A stretch of 64,000 nucleotides of DNA from Hydrangea macrophylla (Eukaryota > Streptophyta > Magnoliopsida > Cornales > Hydrangeaceae): assembly GCA_033977485.1 (NCBI GenBank), contig CM066991.1, positions 129,661,999-129,725,998 of the forward strand. The letters run 5' to 3'. Positions 33,144 to 44,475 of this stretch are shown in pieces. Position numbers and translations under genes: made by a program. Position 1 is the stretch's first letter, and every line of letters starts with the position of its first letter. The notes beneath the pieces were generated by a model. That model was not told where the DNA came from. It made no database searches and was given only the letters and a program-made list of their open reading frames with translations.

Positions 33144-34007
33144 AATTTTCGTATATCAAACCTTATATATATATCAGCTGAAACCTGACTTAATCAATTA
33201 CCATACTGCCCTTCTGTATCTTCTCAAGACTATAATACCCATTCACTATACCTTAATTACATTTATATCGTAGTACTCATCATAATGATACATTGATTTG
33301 TGTTAGGGTAATTATGTCATTTCAGATTATTATTACATTCGGGTCAGCTTTTGGAATGTTATTTAATATAATAATGAGGTTTCAATCAACAATCTTGTGT
33401 CTAATTACATTTGGGTCAGCAATTTTTGGAATATTTATTATTCACTTCAAAAAAGGTCAAAAATTACAGCCATTTTGAAGACTATTTAGGAATTGGTTAC
33501 TAATATTTACAAGTTGGTCAACTTCTCCTCTCAAATTTAGGATTCAAATATTGTAATATGTGTAATTGCATTTGGATGAGCAAGTTTTGTGATATTTATT
33601 ATTCACTTCAAAAAAAGTGGCTATTTTAATGGCTATTTACGAATTGGTCACTAATATTTACATTTTGGTCAACTTCTTTTCCAAAATTTATATATTTAGG
33701 AATTGGTCATAAATATACCAAAATTCACTTGTACTCAAATCTCATAACAAAATATATATCTTATACTCAAATACATAGAAATAAAATATACTCACATCCA
33801 TATCTTATACTCAAATGCATACAAATAATAAAGGGACAGTTAGAGATATATCCCTTGTCAGCTAAAAATTTAACAAAAAGTACCTTCAATATCTGCATTT
33901 AATCAAAAGTCCATGTTCTTTGACAAAATGACAAAATTGACATGCACCCAAACATTTCCCACATTTCCCCACTTCCGCCGAACTTTTCACGCGCAATGCT
34001 TTTGCAG

Positions 34008-34504
34008 CCGTTCATACGGTATGAGTATTGTACCGTATAATATTCTAAATTCAAAAAATATTTTGCAACTTTGAATCTCCATAACTTTTGATATAAAACT
34101 CCATTTTTCTCAAATTTTATACTGTTGGAATCGTGTCGACGATAGTTACAAAACTAGTACTATTGTTGATATATTTTGAGCAAAAAAAAAATCAAAATCT
34201 TACATGCCTTGTGTAACTGAAAATTTCACAAAACTACTTTTGTGAAGTTTCACAAAACTACTTTTGTGAAATTTCACAAAACTATTTTTTTTTTTCAAAA
34301 TTTCTTCAAATTGAAAAAAAAATGCTCAAAACATATCAACAATGATACTAGTTTTATAGCTCTCGTCGACACGATTACATCGATATAAAATTTGTAAAAA
34401 ATAGAGTTGTAGATCAAAAGTTATGGAGGGTTAAAGTTTTTAAATATTTTTTGAATTGAGGAATGCTATTATACAGCCACTCACACGGTGTGAGTGGCTG
34501 GAAT
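34008..34504. mobile_element. Foldback element with long inverted arms
   Basis: About 490 bp. The left arm (about 34040-34185) contains CCATAACTTTTGATATAAAA and TCGTGTCGACGATAGTTAC; the right arm (about 34320-34455) contains the mirrored ATCAAAAGTTATGGAGG and CTCGTCGACACGATT. The loop has a short tandem repeat of TTTCACAAAACTACTTTTGT. The outer ends carry separate small palindromes (TCATACGGTATGAGT; CACTCACACGGTGTGAGTG). No coding capacity. Confidence 0.78.
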
Positions 34505-35476
34505 GTTTGGGGCAATGTTTGCCATTTGCTTGTGAGAGGGACTTTTGACAAATTCTCAAAAAAAAAAAAAAAAATGGCTCTTTTAAACTTTGTTTGCTTT
34601 AATTAAGTATTTGGTCATAATTTACCCAATAATAAACCCATATCTATACTAATATAGAAAGAGAGAAGGAAGGGTACCAAAGAAATTTTTCTAACACCAA
34701 GAATTACATTAAAATCTACACAATTTATTAATCAAATTTTCTTACAAAGTTATTAAAATGTCATTTAAAACAAAATTCAAATACCATCCACCATCTTGTA
34801 CTCACAAAGTGAGTGGCACCCCTCTAATACTTTAAAATACTAAATGATGAAAACAAAAAAAAAAAAAAAAAAAAAACTAAACAATTAATAAAAGGGATTG
34901 GCAAAAGCACGTGGGACCCTAGTATAAATAGACAATTATGTATATATAAAAAAAAAAAAAAAAAAAAACCTTCAAATGTACGGACCGGCCCTGCAAACAA
35001 ATTACACAGTTAGTAGTGCTCTGATTGATGGTTCAATGGCTTCGTCAGCGATCTGAACTCGTAGTAGTCCAAAAGTACCTTCTTTCACTCTTCTCTCCCA
35101 CTTCGGACTCTCTATACCAAAGAGGAGCGAGAGAGAGAGAGAGAGAGAGAGAGAGCATCGGAATTTTTATCCATTTGATGGTGGAGATCGAATCGATGGC
35201 CACGTTAGTTTCAAGCAAACCAAACGGACTGTTAAGAGTTTCTTTACTCTGAAAATCTCGTCATCGTTAATTGCGTGGTAGTCGTAATTAAGGTTTACTG
35301 TTGATTTTTTTTTTGGAGTAATCTGTTTCATTTTTTTATTTTTTTTTTCGCGCTTTACTTAAATTGAGAGTTTGGTAGCTTATGATTATCTAATTCTGCT
35401 GATGATATTAGTAGTCGCAAATTTTATTTTATTTTTCCTTTTCTTTTATATGTTAGGTTGTATATATAGTAAAGGA

Positions 35477-35602
35477 GGCCAACAGGTTTAGTGTTCGAGT
35501 CATGGGGAAGCGTGGCCACTGGCGCCTCCAGGCCTCGGGTGATTAGTCGAGCTGCGCGCAAGCTGACCCGGACACTCCCGATTACCAAAAAAAAAAAAAA
35601 AA
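35477..35602 (+). mobile_element. Au-type SINE, 5'-truncated
   Basis: Contains GGGTGATTAGTCGAGCTGCG and CGCAAGCTGACCCGGACACT, the conserved 3' body of the plant Au SINE family, and ends in an A run. Perfect direct repeats AGTAAAGGA flank it (35468-35476 and 35603-35611). It sits in the first intron of the EF-Tu relic. Confidence 0.9.
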
Positions 35603-35692
35603 AGTAAAGGAAAATCCTTGGCGGGTTTTGCTCATTTTTTATTTTTATTTTTTTTTAGCAAGCAAGCGCAGAAATTTTCGGTCCATTGTGTC

Positions 35693-35727
<35 letters not shown>

Positions 35728-37016
35728 AAATGAGATGTTTGTCGAAATTAAATGCTGTGTAAACTAGTGTTGTGTTGAGCAATGAACCAATTCAAAACTC
35801 ATGTCATGGAATGTCCTAATGCATCATGACTTAAAAAGTTCTTTCCTTGGTGAATGTGGAATCTTCAACACTTGGGTTGAAGATTAGGCTCTGTCATAAT
35901 TGGAAATCCCAGTTTAAATGTAGCAAAGAATGATGCCAACATATGCAAAAAGAAATAAATAAAAAGCAGCCGAGTGTATTTATTGATCCACTAAAGTTAT
36001 ATATTATTTTTGTCAATGAGGTTTCAACTACTGTGGATGAGATTGTATTTATGTTTATATTATCCAGCAAATGACTTCATTTATTTATGTTTTGTGGATG
36101 TATCAAGTTTAACCCTGATTCGATCACAATAGCTTTTGAGAAAGCGATATCCCATTTCGTTCAATACTGATATTCATACATTCTCCTCTCTTTTAGTTTT
36201 TCATCCCTCTAATAACCTTTGTTCCTCATTATTACTTTTGGGAAATCTTTTAAATAAGAGTGATCCATTTTGGCGTAACCATACTGCGTGTGTTTGGAGT
36301 TCCGTTTTCTTGTAATCGTGATTGCCTATTTATTTGTGTAGTAGATTGTTGAACACCTTAGGTGCTTGCGGATGAAGGCAAAGTCAAGGCTGTTGTTGCC
36401 TTGCCTTTGATGAGATGGACAACGCTCCTGAAGAGAAGAAGAAAGCAATTACTATTGCTACAATTAGGATATACTTTCTTCAATTTTTTTGATTCTTCAA
36501 TTTTCAGATTAGCTTATGCCATGTATCGGTTTGTGGAATTTTTTTGAGCTTATTGTCAAGTTTGACACGATTTTCAGGCCATGTGGAGTATGAAACTGCT
36601 AAGTGGCACTATGCCCGTGTGGATTGTCTTGGACATGCAGACTATGTTGAAGTAAGGTTTAAAGTTACTTTTGAGTTTGTATCAATGTTACCTAGAACGT
36701 GGTTCACCCCGGTGTGTGGTACCCAGGGGGGGGGGAGGGGGGTAGTCATTGTTGGTTCACTTTTTTGGTTCGCGGTTCGCTTTGGTTTGAACTTTTGGTT
36801 GGACTAGCACTTGTGTAAGTTATTATGGATATATACTAAATCATTCTATGACTTCACATAATAGAATTTCAAACACAAAAAATATAGGAAAATAAGACCA
36901 AATTAAGTCTCAATGCAAATATCTTAAATGAAAATAATTATTTATTCAATGATCAGAGCTGGGACTCTGGAGGTGAGCGAAATGGTGTTGAGGGCGTGAA
37001 CGACATTGGGAACATT

Positions 37017-37305
37017 AAGGCTTAGTTGGCCCCCACGTGGCTTTTTAAAAGGAGTTTATGAAATTTATTACTAAGTTATTTGATAATTTTATACAAGTTA
37101 CACACTACTATTCAAAAAGACATCATGAAACGAAAAAGCAACCTTGAGCTTTTAAAAGCTCCATTCTAGAGCTTTTAAAAGCTCCCCCCCAAAAATGCCC
37201 TAAGCTCAATTTTTGTAAAGCTCATAAACTAGTTAGCAAATGATTAACATGAAATTGTGGTATAAAAAAGGAGAAGCACCAAAAGGGGGGCCAAACTAAG
37301 CCTAA
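37017..37305. mobile_element. MITE-like element in the EF-Tu relic
   Basis: Terminal inverted repeats: TAAGGCTTAGTTGGCCCCC at the left, and the reverse complement of the right end reads TTAGGCTTAGTTTGGCCCCC. About 290 bp, containing short AGCTTTTAAAAGCT palindromes. No transposase. Confidence 0.7.
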
Positions 37306-38756
37306 GGCGGGTGAACTAGAAAGCGATGGCAGCTTGGCTTTGGGTTTCTGAAATATGGTGGTGATAAGAGGAAAGTCAAGAAGGGAGGGGAGAGGGTGGA
37401 AGGAGATGGGAGATTGGTTTGGGAATGTGGGTTTAGCATTTTTGCTCTTTTTGCCTATACTGCGACTTCCACAGGTAGTCTCAAAACCTGGTTTCCAAAA
37501 ACATATAACCGGTTTGAGGCAGAGACTTTTGTTCTCACAAAGGATGAAGGTGGCCTCCACACTGCATTTTATTATTATTATTTTTTTCCGAATTACACTC
37601 TTCAGTTTTACATGAGGACTGCTGATAGTGCTGGGAAAGTGGAATTGCCTGGAAAGTTTAAGTTTGTGATGCCTGGTGATTATGGGACTGCATTTTTTCA
37701 GCTAATCTCAGCTATTCCCCTTGGCGCATGTGTTTGTTTGACTCCTTAGTATTCCTTTTACAAGATAAACAAACCAGCAAAGTTTTAACTCTACTTGCTT
37801 CTCATTCTGTATTAGCCTTGTAAATTTTTTTTAGACATGCCTTATATTCTCATGGAAGGGATATGCACTCTCTCTCTCTCTCTACATAAAAGGGTATGCA
37901 TTTGTGCTTGTTTTTCTGTATTTAAAGACCTCCACTGTCATTTTTTTACTATTCATAATTTGATATGTTACAGAATTTGAAACTCCTCCATTTTGCTACT
38001 TTTCTTTTGAGTTTTTAGTAGGAAATCTGGTCCCATCTTAGCCTTTGTCTAGATAACAAATCATTGTACTTCGCTAGAAAACTTTTGGTTTAAGCAAATC
38101 GAAATTTGTTTCTCAAAATGCATCTTCTCTTCTATGCTTGGCACTTTTATTAGTTTTATCTCTGACCAGTTGTTAATTCTTGGTTTAACAGGGAAAAGAT
38201 TTGCTTTCGGAGAAGGAAGTAGTCAGTGCAGGGTAGTTTCGAAGGTGATTATCTGAGATGCTGGCAACTGTCTCTTTCCAATTCTATTTCACCCATTCAA
38301 GTGCAGAAAGGTGTAGAACGACCAAGTTGCCCCTTCATAGATAAGTGCAGTTTGATGATAAGTGAAATGCAATTCAACTGTTTGAATGCTTTAGTTATTG
38401 ATAGAAAGGTCATGCGACTGAAATTTTGATCTGTTTTCAATGGTTGGCAGCAGGAGCTACTTTCCGCTTTCCACTGCTAGTGCAGATTCCTTAAGATGAT
38501 ATAGAGAACTTCAGCAATGCTTATTGTTAGATGAGAATGAAGCAAATTTCTTTGTTCCATCAAACTGGGTGATTCTCGAGAGATTGAATTTGTTATTAGA
38601 CTATTTCAGTTGACACAATTTCTTGTTCTTGTTTATTATGTTAGAGCAAAAGAATCTCAATTTAGTCTTTATGCGTCCGTATATACAAGATTAAAAGTGC
38701 ATTTGCACGAATATGAATCAATAAGCTCTTGCATACTCAGTACATTTCACCATTAT

Positions 38757-41388
38757 TTAGTTATCTTCGAGTAACTGCGTCGCAGTTTCAACCAATGAGT
38801 GAATGGTTGTTCTGTGCCGGCTCATACCGACAGTGCCAGAGAAGATATTGAAGTTCTCAAGCTCTGATGTGGTCTCTGCTACACACTCCAGCTCCTTCTC
38901 CATTCCCAGATTTCGAAAAAATTGGATGTTTGCCTCCTTGTCTTTCATCATCCAAATTGCCAACTCTATGGTAAACCTTCTAATTCTTGGAATCTTGATT
39001 GGTGGGTTCTGATATTTCTTCAGAATCTCGACTAGTTTACTAGCCAGTGCAGCCTCTTGAATTCCAGCTTTCTCGAAAACAATGCTTGATTCTTGAGACG
39101 TCATAAATTTGAAAACTTGTGCTGCTAGCCCGACCATCACTTCCTGCAACTTGTTTTCTTCTGACATGATTGCTTTAATCACCTGCAAGGTAGAAAATAA
39201 GGTTACTTTTGTTATCTGTATATGTATTTGTGCTTAATATGTATGTTTATATACACTAGTGGGAGGGAGTCGAAACTTCTTTAGACAATAGAGAACTTAC
39301 AGTAGGTGCCGCGGCTTTGACCCCCTTCAACTGTTGAAAACAATCTGCTCCACTATAGGTGCACAAATTTCTTAAAATTCTAGCTGCATTTACACGAAGC
39401 AGAGGAGCTTCCAGTGCTTCTATGAGCTTTTCAGTTACCTTCAGTTTCAGAATCCGGTAGCAATTACTCTTGCTTTCCAGTGCCAACATTGATAATGCTT
39501 CTCCAGCTGCGATTCTTACACGCTTTTCTTTTTCAGGCATCTCCTGTTTAAAGAAAATGTTGAACAATTCCTTCAGAACTCCACCTGTGCCTCCAATCCT
39601 CTCTGTCGCATCCTCTTCCAATGCCAAACTGGTTAAAATTTCTATACTCAATATCTGTAACTCTGGGTGTTTCTCCCCGTACCGCAGTATATCTCTTATA
39701 TTGCTGATTGTGAAAACCACCTCTGAAATCTCTCTCCGGAGCTGTTTTCCGGTGGTGCCAGTCGTGCTTGCGAGCATTTTCACCACTTGTAGAGACCGTT
39801 TCACTGTCTCAATCTGAGACTCTGTGACGGTTTCGTCCTTCAAAAACCTCTCTCCTGTGTGTGTGAAGTCCACAATTTTTGGTAGGAGGCCTCTTGCATT
39901 TCCAATCTTTCCGCAGTTATCGTGGTCACGTGCGAGCTTCTTCAATAAAAGAAGTCCCAAATGATTGAATTTCCAGAACCCATAGTTTTCTTGGTCACAA
40001 ACAATATGTTTTTCACTGATCTCATCAGCTGCCCCACCAGAGTTCCGGTGGTAATGGAGCAGAGACGATATTGATTCCATTGCACCTGGTATTCCGGCAA
40101 CCCGGAGAGAGTTTTGTTTCTTACCAGTTAGTTTCGATAAAATATCTGCTGCCGATTCTCTGATCTCCTCTTCTTGTGGATCTTTCCAATTCAACATCTC
40201 CACTAACCTTTCCATCACCGATAAAGTTATTCCGATCTTTTGGAGTGTGTCCTCGGAAAACCGGTTGTTCGTCGCAAATTTCCGAAGTATCCGAGCTCCG
40301 ATGAGCTGCTCATCAGGTGAATTCGAAGCCAAGAGATCCATGGCAAATGAAACCATGTCCATCTTTACGCCATCAAAAATGCTTCCATTAACACATCTCG
40401 AATACGCATCATAGAAAAACCTCCTGATCGAAACCATCCCAGATGGCCCCAATTCACACTCATTGTTCACCTGATCCAGTATTTTACAGAATTTGACCTT
40501 CCATTCCCAGTAAGCTTTCTCTACGAGAAACAACAAAGCTTCCGCGAGAGCCAATGCATAGAAAATAGTCAGAGCAGCCCTGCGATTCCTCTTATCAGTG
40601 TCTCCTTTAGCCACATCACCATAGTTATGTTTGATGAGCTTCATAAGAGAGAGAGCCACACAAGTTGTTGCTGACAAGATCTGGAGCCAGTAGAGAAGCT
40701 TGCTAACGTTTCTCGAGAGAAAAACCCACGGGGCATATGGAAGAAGAGGAACATCTGAGCTTATCCATGTCCGGGTTGCCCTCTCCTGTTGATGCCAGTT
40801 ACTTCGACTTGCCCGGTGGCGGTGTGTACTCTCTCCAATCTGTCTACTGTTTCGGCTTTGCTTTCGAACTACATTAATGGGTCTGAAAATTGTCTTTACA
40901 GCTTGAATTATAAAGTGTGAGCTTGATCTTATTGCCCTGAAACTGCTTATTCCAGCATCGGTGATTGACCACGTGGCTTGGTGTTGCCACTCGAGCTCGT
41001 GGCTTCTGCTGAAAATTCGAGTCCCCTCGATTACAAGGAGGACGGTTATGAACCAGAAGTCTGTTTTGTCTAGAGTAATGGCAAACCCACCTAGAAGAAC
41101 CACGGTTGCCCAGATGAACCCGAGGGTTCCCAGACCAGTGGCTGCTTTTTCAAGAACAGCGAGCCGGAGGGCACACAGGGTTAGCTTCTTTTCGGGTGCA
41201 GGGATGGGTTGTCTTGTTGAAGAAACAGAGTGTTCATTGCTGCTTCCTCTGGTCTCAGTGCTGCTTTGGGGTTCGAATATTGTTGGACCGCTACTGCTAG
41301 TTTCACTGAGTTTGACCTTCGAATTGAGCTTGTCGATTTGCAGATGAACACTTCCTTCCCCTTCTATTAGGTGTTGATCGTGATTCAT
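38757..41388 (-). CDS. ARM-repeat superfamily protein with N-terminal membrane segments
   Basis: Two exons on the minus strand: 39301-41388 (696 codons) and 38757-39182 (141 codons and stop), joined at GCACCTACT/GTAAGT...CTTGCAG/GTGATT in phase 0, giving 837 residues. The first 70 residues are Ser-rich and polar. Hydrophobic segments at about 84-106 (LGFIWATVVLLGGFAITL), 111-126, 231-249 and 271-289 suggest a membrane anchor. From about residue 330 to the end the sequence is helical with armadillo-type repeats, for example IRESAADILSKLTGKKQNSL, LQILSIEILTSLALEEDATE and RVNAARILRNLCTYSGADC. This matches a plant family of uncharacterised ARM-repeat proteins (Arabidopsis At3g06210/At5g18980 type, from memory). 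Both exons are open. A 33-base C run (minus strand) lies about 60 bases upstream of the ATG. Its molecular role is not known to me. Confidence 0.92.
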
Positions 41389-41446
41389 GGCGGTGGATTG
41401 AATTTGATTGTGGTGTTAATGATTCTTGAAGTCAAGTCAATTTGGT

Positions 41447-41448
<2 letters not shown>

Positions 41449-41481
<33 letters not shown>
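41449..41481. repeat. Poly-G run of 33 bases upstream of the ARM-repeat gene
   Basis: Lies in the likely 5' leader or core promoter. A (TA)n/(GA)n tract follows at about 41537-41573 and a (CT)n at about 41731-41750. Length is probably unreliable. Confidence 0.95.
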
Positions 41482-41482
<1 letters not shown>

Positions 41483-41535
41483 GTTGTTGGGTTGAGCTGT
41501 GTAGGTCCTGTAGGAGTGAATGATGGGTTGATGAT

Positions 41536-41573
<38 letters not shown>

Positions 41574-41574
<1 letters not shown>

Positions 41575-42836
41575 GCGTGGGTGAAATTGAGCTTAGAGAG
41601 CACGTTTACGCTGTGGAAATGAGGAGGAAAGAGAAACGTTAAGTTGCATCTCTTTCCGTCATTTTTTTCAAGGGAGTTGGTTTTCTGTTTTGGTTGTCCT
41701 CTCCTTTAACTTGGGCAGCAAGGGAACTACTCTCTCTCTCTCTCTCTCTAAAGCGTGCCTGTCGCCCATTAAAAAGTCTCTTTTTTCATGAGAAAAATGC
41801 AAAAATACTTTCCTCTTTTTTGTTATGCTTTTTTACTCTCTTTTCATTTTGAACAAACCCATATTTGCAGTGTGACCATGTTACCCTAATTGATGTCTCT
41901 AGTTCAATACATGTTTGAAGGGTAGAAACGTCAAATCAAATAAATTGCTTGTAAACCTCAGTTTTATTTCAACAACATTACTATGCTTCATATCTGGAAG
42001 CATTTACCTTAAATGAACATGACACATACTTAAAATTATTATATAGGCCTAATCTAAATCTTAGTACAAGTTGGAATTTTATGCAAAATAGGAATCAAAT
42101 TAGTCATCGGCCTGTGAAATGGTTTTGAGACTAATATCTATAACCATGTTGAATTTTTATAAAAAAAAAAAAAAAGCCAAATTATGAATTGACCAGTTAC
42201 AAGTCAACGGTTAATTGATAATAAGAATTGGCTATGACAGAAAGTTTTCTAACATAATTATTCGTACCACATTCTTTTGACACATTATCTGTTGCATAAT
42301 ACGGGAAAGGGTAATTGTCCTTACGTGGTAAAAGCAAATTAATGTGCAAATGAGGCAATTAGCTGGTTGTGGCTTGCAGGGATGGGTTACAGGAAGAGTC
42401 TTCTTGTGTTAAGTTAAAGTCTACCATGGGTTCCAAATTCCCAATCCTTGCTACCTTAATACTCTCTATCCCTTTGAGTGCACGAATATTGTTCCGAAAA
42501 AATATGACATAATGATTGACAAAACAACTTTGTTGAGAAAAATAATAAATGCCAAAATAAAAACATAAAATGGTGTGGGCAACAACAATATCAATATGTT
42601 GAGTCACGTTTCAAACAGGCCATTTTTTTCAATACTATTGTATACGTTTTATTCAAATTTTATTTTTTCTCCTTTCTTGTGCAAAATTACTTGTTTTTTT
42701 TTTAATCAAGTTTTGCTCACTAAAAAAAAAAAAGAAAGGAGAGAGATGCAGCTAAAAGAGAGTTTTTTCCAAGAGAGAGAGAGAGAGAGAGCTGCGAGTT
42801 TAATACTAGTTTTTAGTGGAATATTTTTAGAGATTA
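41574..42836. other. Intergenic DNA upstream of the ARM-repeat gene
   Basis: Would contain the promoter. I see A/T runs and a (GA)n tract near 42772-42790, but no gene and no transposon ends. Confidence 0.6.
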
Positions 42837-43010
42837 GGGTAATACTTGGGACACAACCTTCATACAACTTTCATACAACCTCCCCAAAAGATGTGTCTAT
42901 CTCTTTCCTGCGTCACTGTGGGGTCCAATGACATCACAGGAGAGAGATGGACACATCTTTTGGGGAGGTTGTATGAAAGTTGTATGAAGGTTGTGTCCCA
43001 AATATTACTC
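42837..43010. mobile_element. Hairpin MITE, GGGACACAACC family
   Basis: Almost perfect inverted repeat of 174 bp: GGTAATACTTGGGACACAAC at the left mirrors GTTGTGTCCCAAATATTAC at the right; the centre has CTTTCCTGCGTCACTGTGGG. Ends and centre resemble 61270-61451, which has a 9-bp duplication, so a Mutator-type origin is likely; no duplication is visible here. Confidence 0.85.
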
Positions 43011-43027
43011 TTTTGAATTTGTATTAG

Positions 43028-43064
<37 letters not shown>

Positions 43065-43743
43065 TTTTTCTTTTCCAAGGGACTATATAGAATGAGAGGC
43101 TTTCTACTAATATACGCCCTTCAATTTCAAAGGGTCCTCTTCCTCAAAAAAAAATATATATATATTCAAAGGGTCCAAACTAATGACTTTTCTGACCCTT
43201 TAGTTAATTAATATGACACTGTGCTGAGTTTACTAGTCTTCCATTATCAGATGATCTAACACGAATTGGTTAAAAATGCACAATCTCTTAAAGCACATTT
43301 CAATCCAAACATACCCTAAAGAAGGTGGTTCCAAACGAGAAAATTGAGCCTTTCCCGAAAAAACAAAATTCGTGAAAACAATACTGAGTCCATCATAATA
43401 ATAGACTAATTTTATTCAACACGCCATCATAGTACAAGATTATCAAGCTTGCCCTATGGATGAATTTACTCAAACACCAAATTGGGACTACACACCACGC
43501 AGCGTATAGTATAGCCGGCCGCGTTTCTCAATGCTGCTTTTGCGTGCTGTCTAATAATTCGGAACTGCTTTACATTTTAATTTTCTTTAGATTTGAAAAG
43601 CTACTTTTGTTTGAAATTGATGGTGCTAATACAATCCCATAAAGCCTTGGAGATAAGCATGAATAACACGTCAATATCAATTATTCACTCCTCCTGATAG
43701 AGAGAAAACAAAGGATGTCACTTTCTCTCCCTCTCTTGTTTGA

Positions 43744-43858
43744 TTAATGATTGATGCACATAAAGATCTAGACCATTTATTTTGGTGGGTCTCATGTATG
43801 CAAGCACGGGCTCCACCAAAATGAATGACACAGATCTTTATGTGCACATAGCATTACC
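43744..43858. mobile_element. Short MITE related to 23639-23801
   Basis: ATTGATGCACATAAAGATCT at the left and AGATCTTTATGTGCACATAG at the right, followed by CATTACCC. About 115 bp. Confidence 0.8.
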
Positions 43859-43959
43859 CCTCTTGTTTTATAAGTTAAGTGAGGACTGCGGACAAAAGAG
43901 AAGGTTAATACGAATATATCTCTGAATATGTTACACTTATAAAGTCAAGAGTAACGATT

Positions 43960-44118
43960 TGGACACAAACACTCCATAAACAAATTATACTAACACCAGT
44001 AGGAGACTGTCATGTGGCGGAGTTGTTTGCCACACAGGGGACAAAAGGTATCAAATCTACCACATGATAGCCTCTCACATGTATTAGTGTAATTTTTTTT
44101 GTGGGGTGTTTGTACCCT
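43960..44118. mobile_element. MITE-like inverted repeat
   Basis: GGACACAAACACTCCAT near the left end and its near mirror GTGGGGTGTTTGTACC near the right; inner arms TATACTAACACC and GTATTAGTGTAAT. About 160 bp, no coding capacity. Confidence 0.65.
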
Positions 44119-44288
44119 CTTGGTCTATTCCCTCCGTGTGACCAACCGGCTGATTATGCTTACTTGATTTCAATGCAATTTATGCAACATTTGATAAGAG
44201 AATAGAAGAACTACAACCATGGATAGACCAAGTGGGACGGGTTTCAAAACAAGTCTGCTGAGTTCACAAAATTGAATTCCTCTAGAAC

Positions 44289-44475
44289 TAGTGGTGAAAA
44301 CGGTTCAATTTGGTTCAATTTTTAATCAAATCGATCGGTTTCGATTTGGTTCAATTTTTAGTCAAATCGGTCGATTTCGATTTGGTTAGGTTCGATTTAG
44401 TGTATTTCGGTTCAGTTCGATTTTTATACTCTATGAAAATTTTGAAAGTCGATCCGATCAGTTTGCTTACACCCC
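44289..44475. mobile_element. Short hAT-like repeat element
   Basis: TAGTGGTGAAAACGGTT at the left; the right end reversed reads TAGGGGTGTAAGC. The interior repeats GGTTCAATTT and TCGATTTGGTT. The same build as 57294-57689, but without a clear target duplication. Confidence 0.5.

Larger units (their letters stand above)
32338..34995. mobile_element. Possible non-autonomous hAT element holding several MITEs
   Basis: The left end CAGGGCCGGCGC and the right end ACCGGCCCTG are inverted repeats like those of the hAT element at 60696-61767. A segment AGTATAAATAGACAATTATG occurs near 32917 and again near 34921. I found no matching 8-bp duplication, so the two ends could belong to different copies. 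Between them lie two copies of one MITE family, a foldback element, and a possible Helitron-like 5' end near 34648. Confidence 0.45.
35036..38256 (+). pseudogene. Mitochondrial EF-Tu pseudogene, unprocessed
   Basis: Exon-like pieces of an organellar elongation factor Tu, in order and still separated by introns. Around 35036-35240: ATGGCTTCGTCAGCG followed by a stop, then WWRS...MATLVSSKPNG, as in the mitochondrial presequence. At 36362 after ACCTTAG: VLADEGKVKAV, then FDEMDNAPEEKKKAITIAT after a 5-bp duplication of TTGCC (36396-36405) that breaks the frame. At 36574: HVEYETAKWHYARVDCLGHA, then DYVE at a GTAAGG donor. At 37475: GSLKTW and RFEAETFVLTKDEGGLHTAF, then QFYMRTADSAGKVELPGKFK and VMPGDYGTAFFQL. 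At 38193: GKRFAFGEGSSQCRVVSKVI and a stop. The GHVDHGK GTP-binding loop and about 250 central residues are missing. Introns show it is a decayed gene duplicate, not a retrocopy. Confidence 0.85.

Noticed and set aside
34640..34700. Possible Helitron 5' end (ATCTATACTAATATAGAAAG)
   Set aside because: Resembles plant Helitron starts, but no matching 3' hairpin plus CTAGT was found downstream, so it was not listed as an element.
37355..37615. ORF overlapping the EF-Tu relic in another frame
   Set aside because: Shadow of the pseudogene exon at 37475-37730; the EF-Tu reading is in a different frame.
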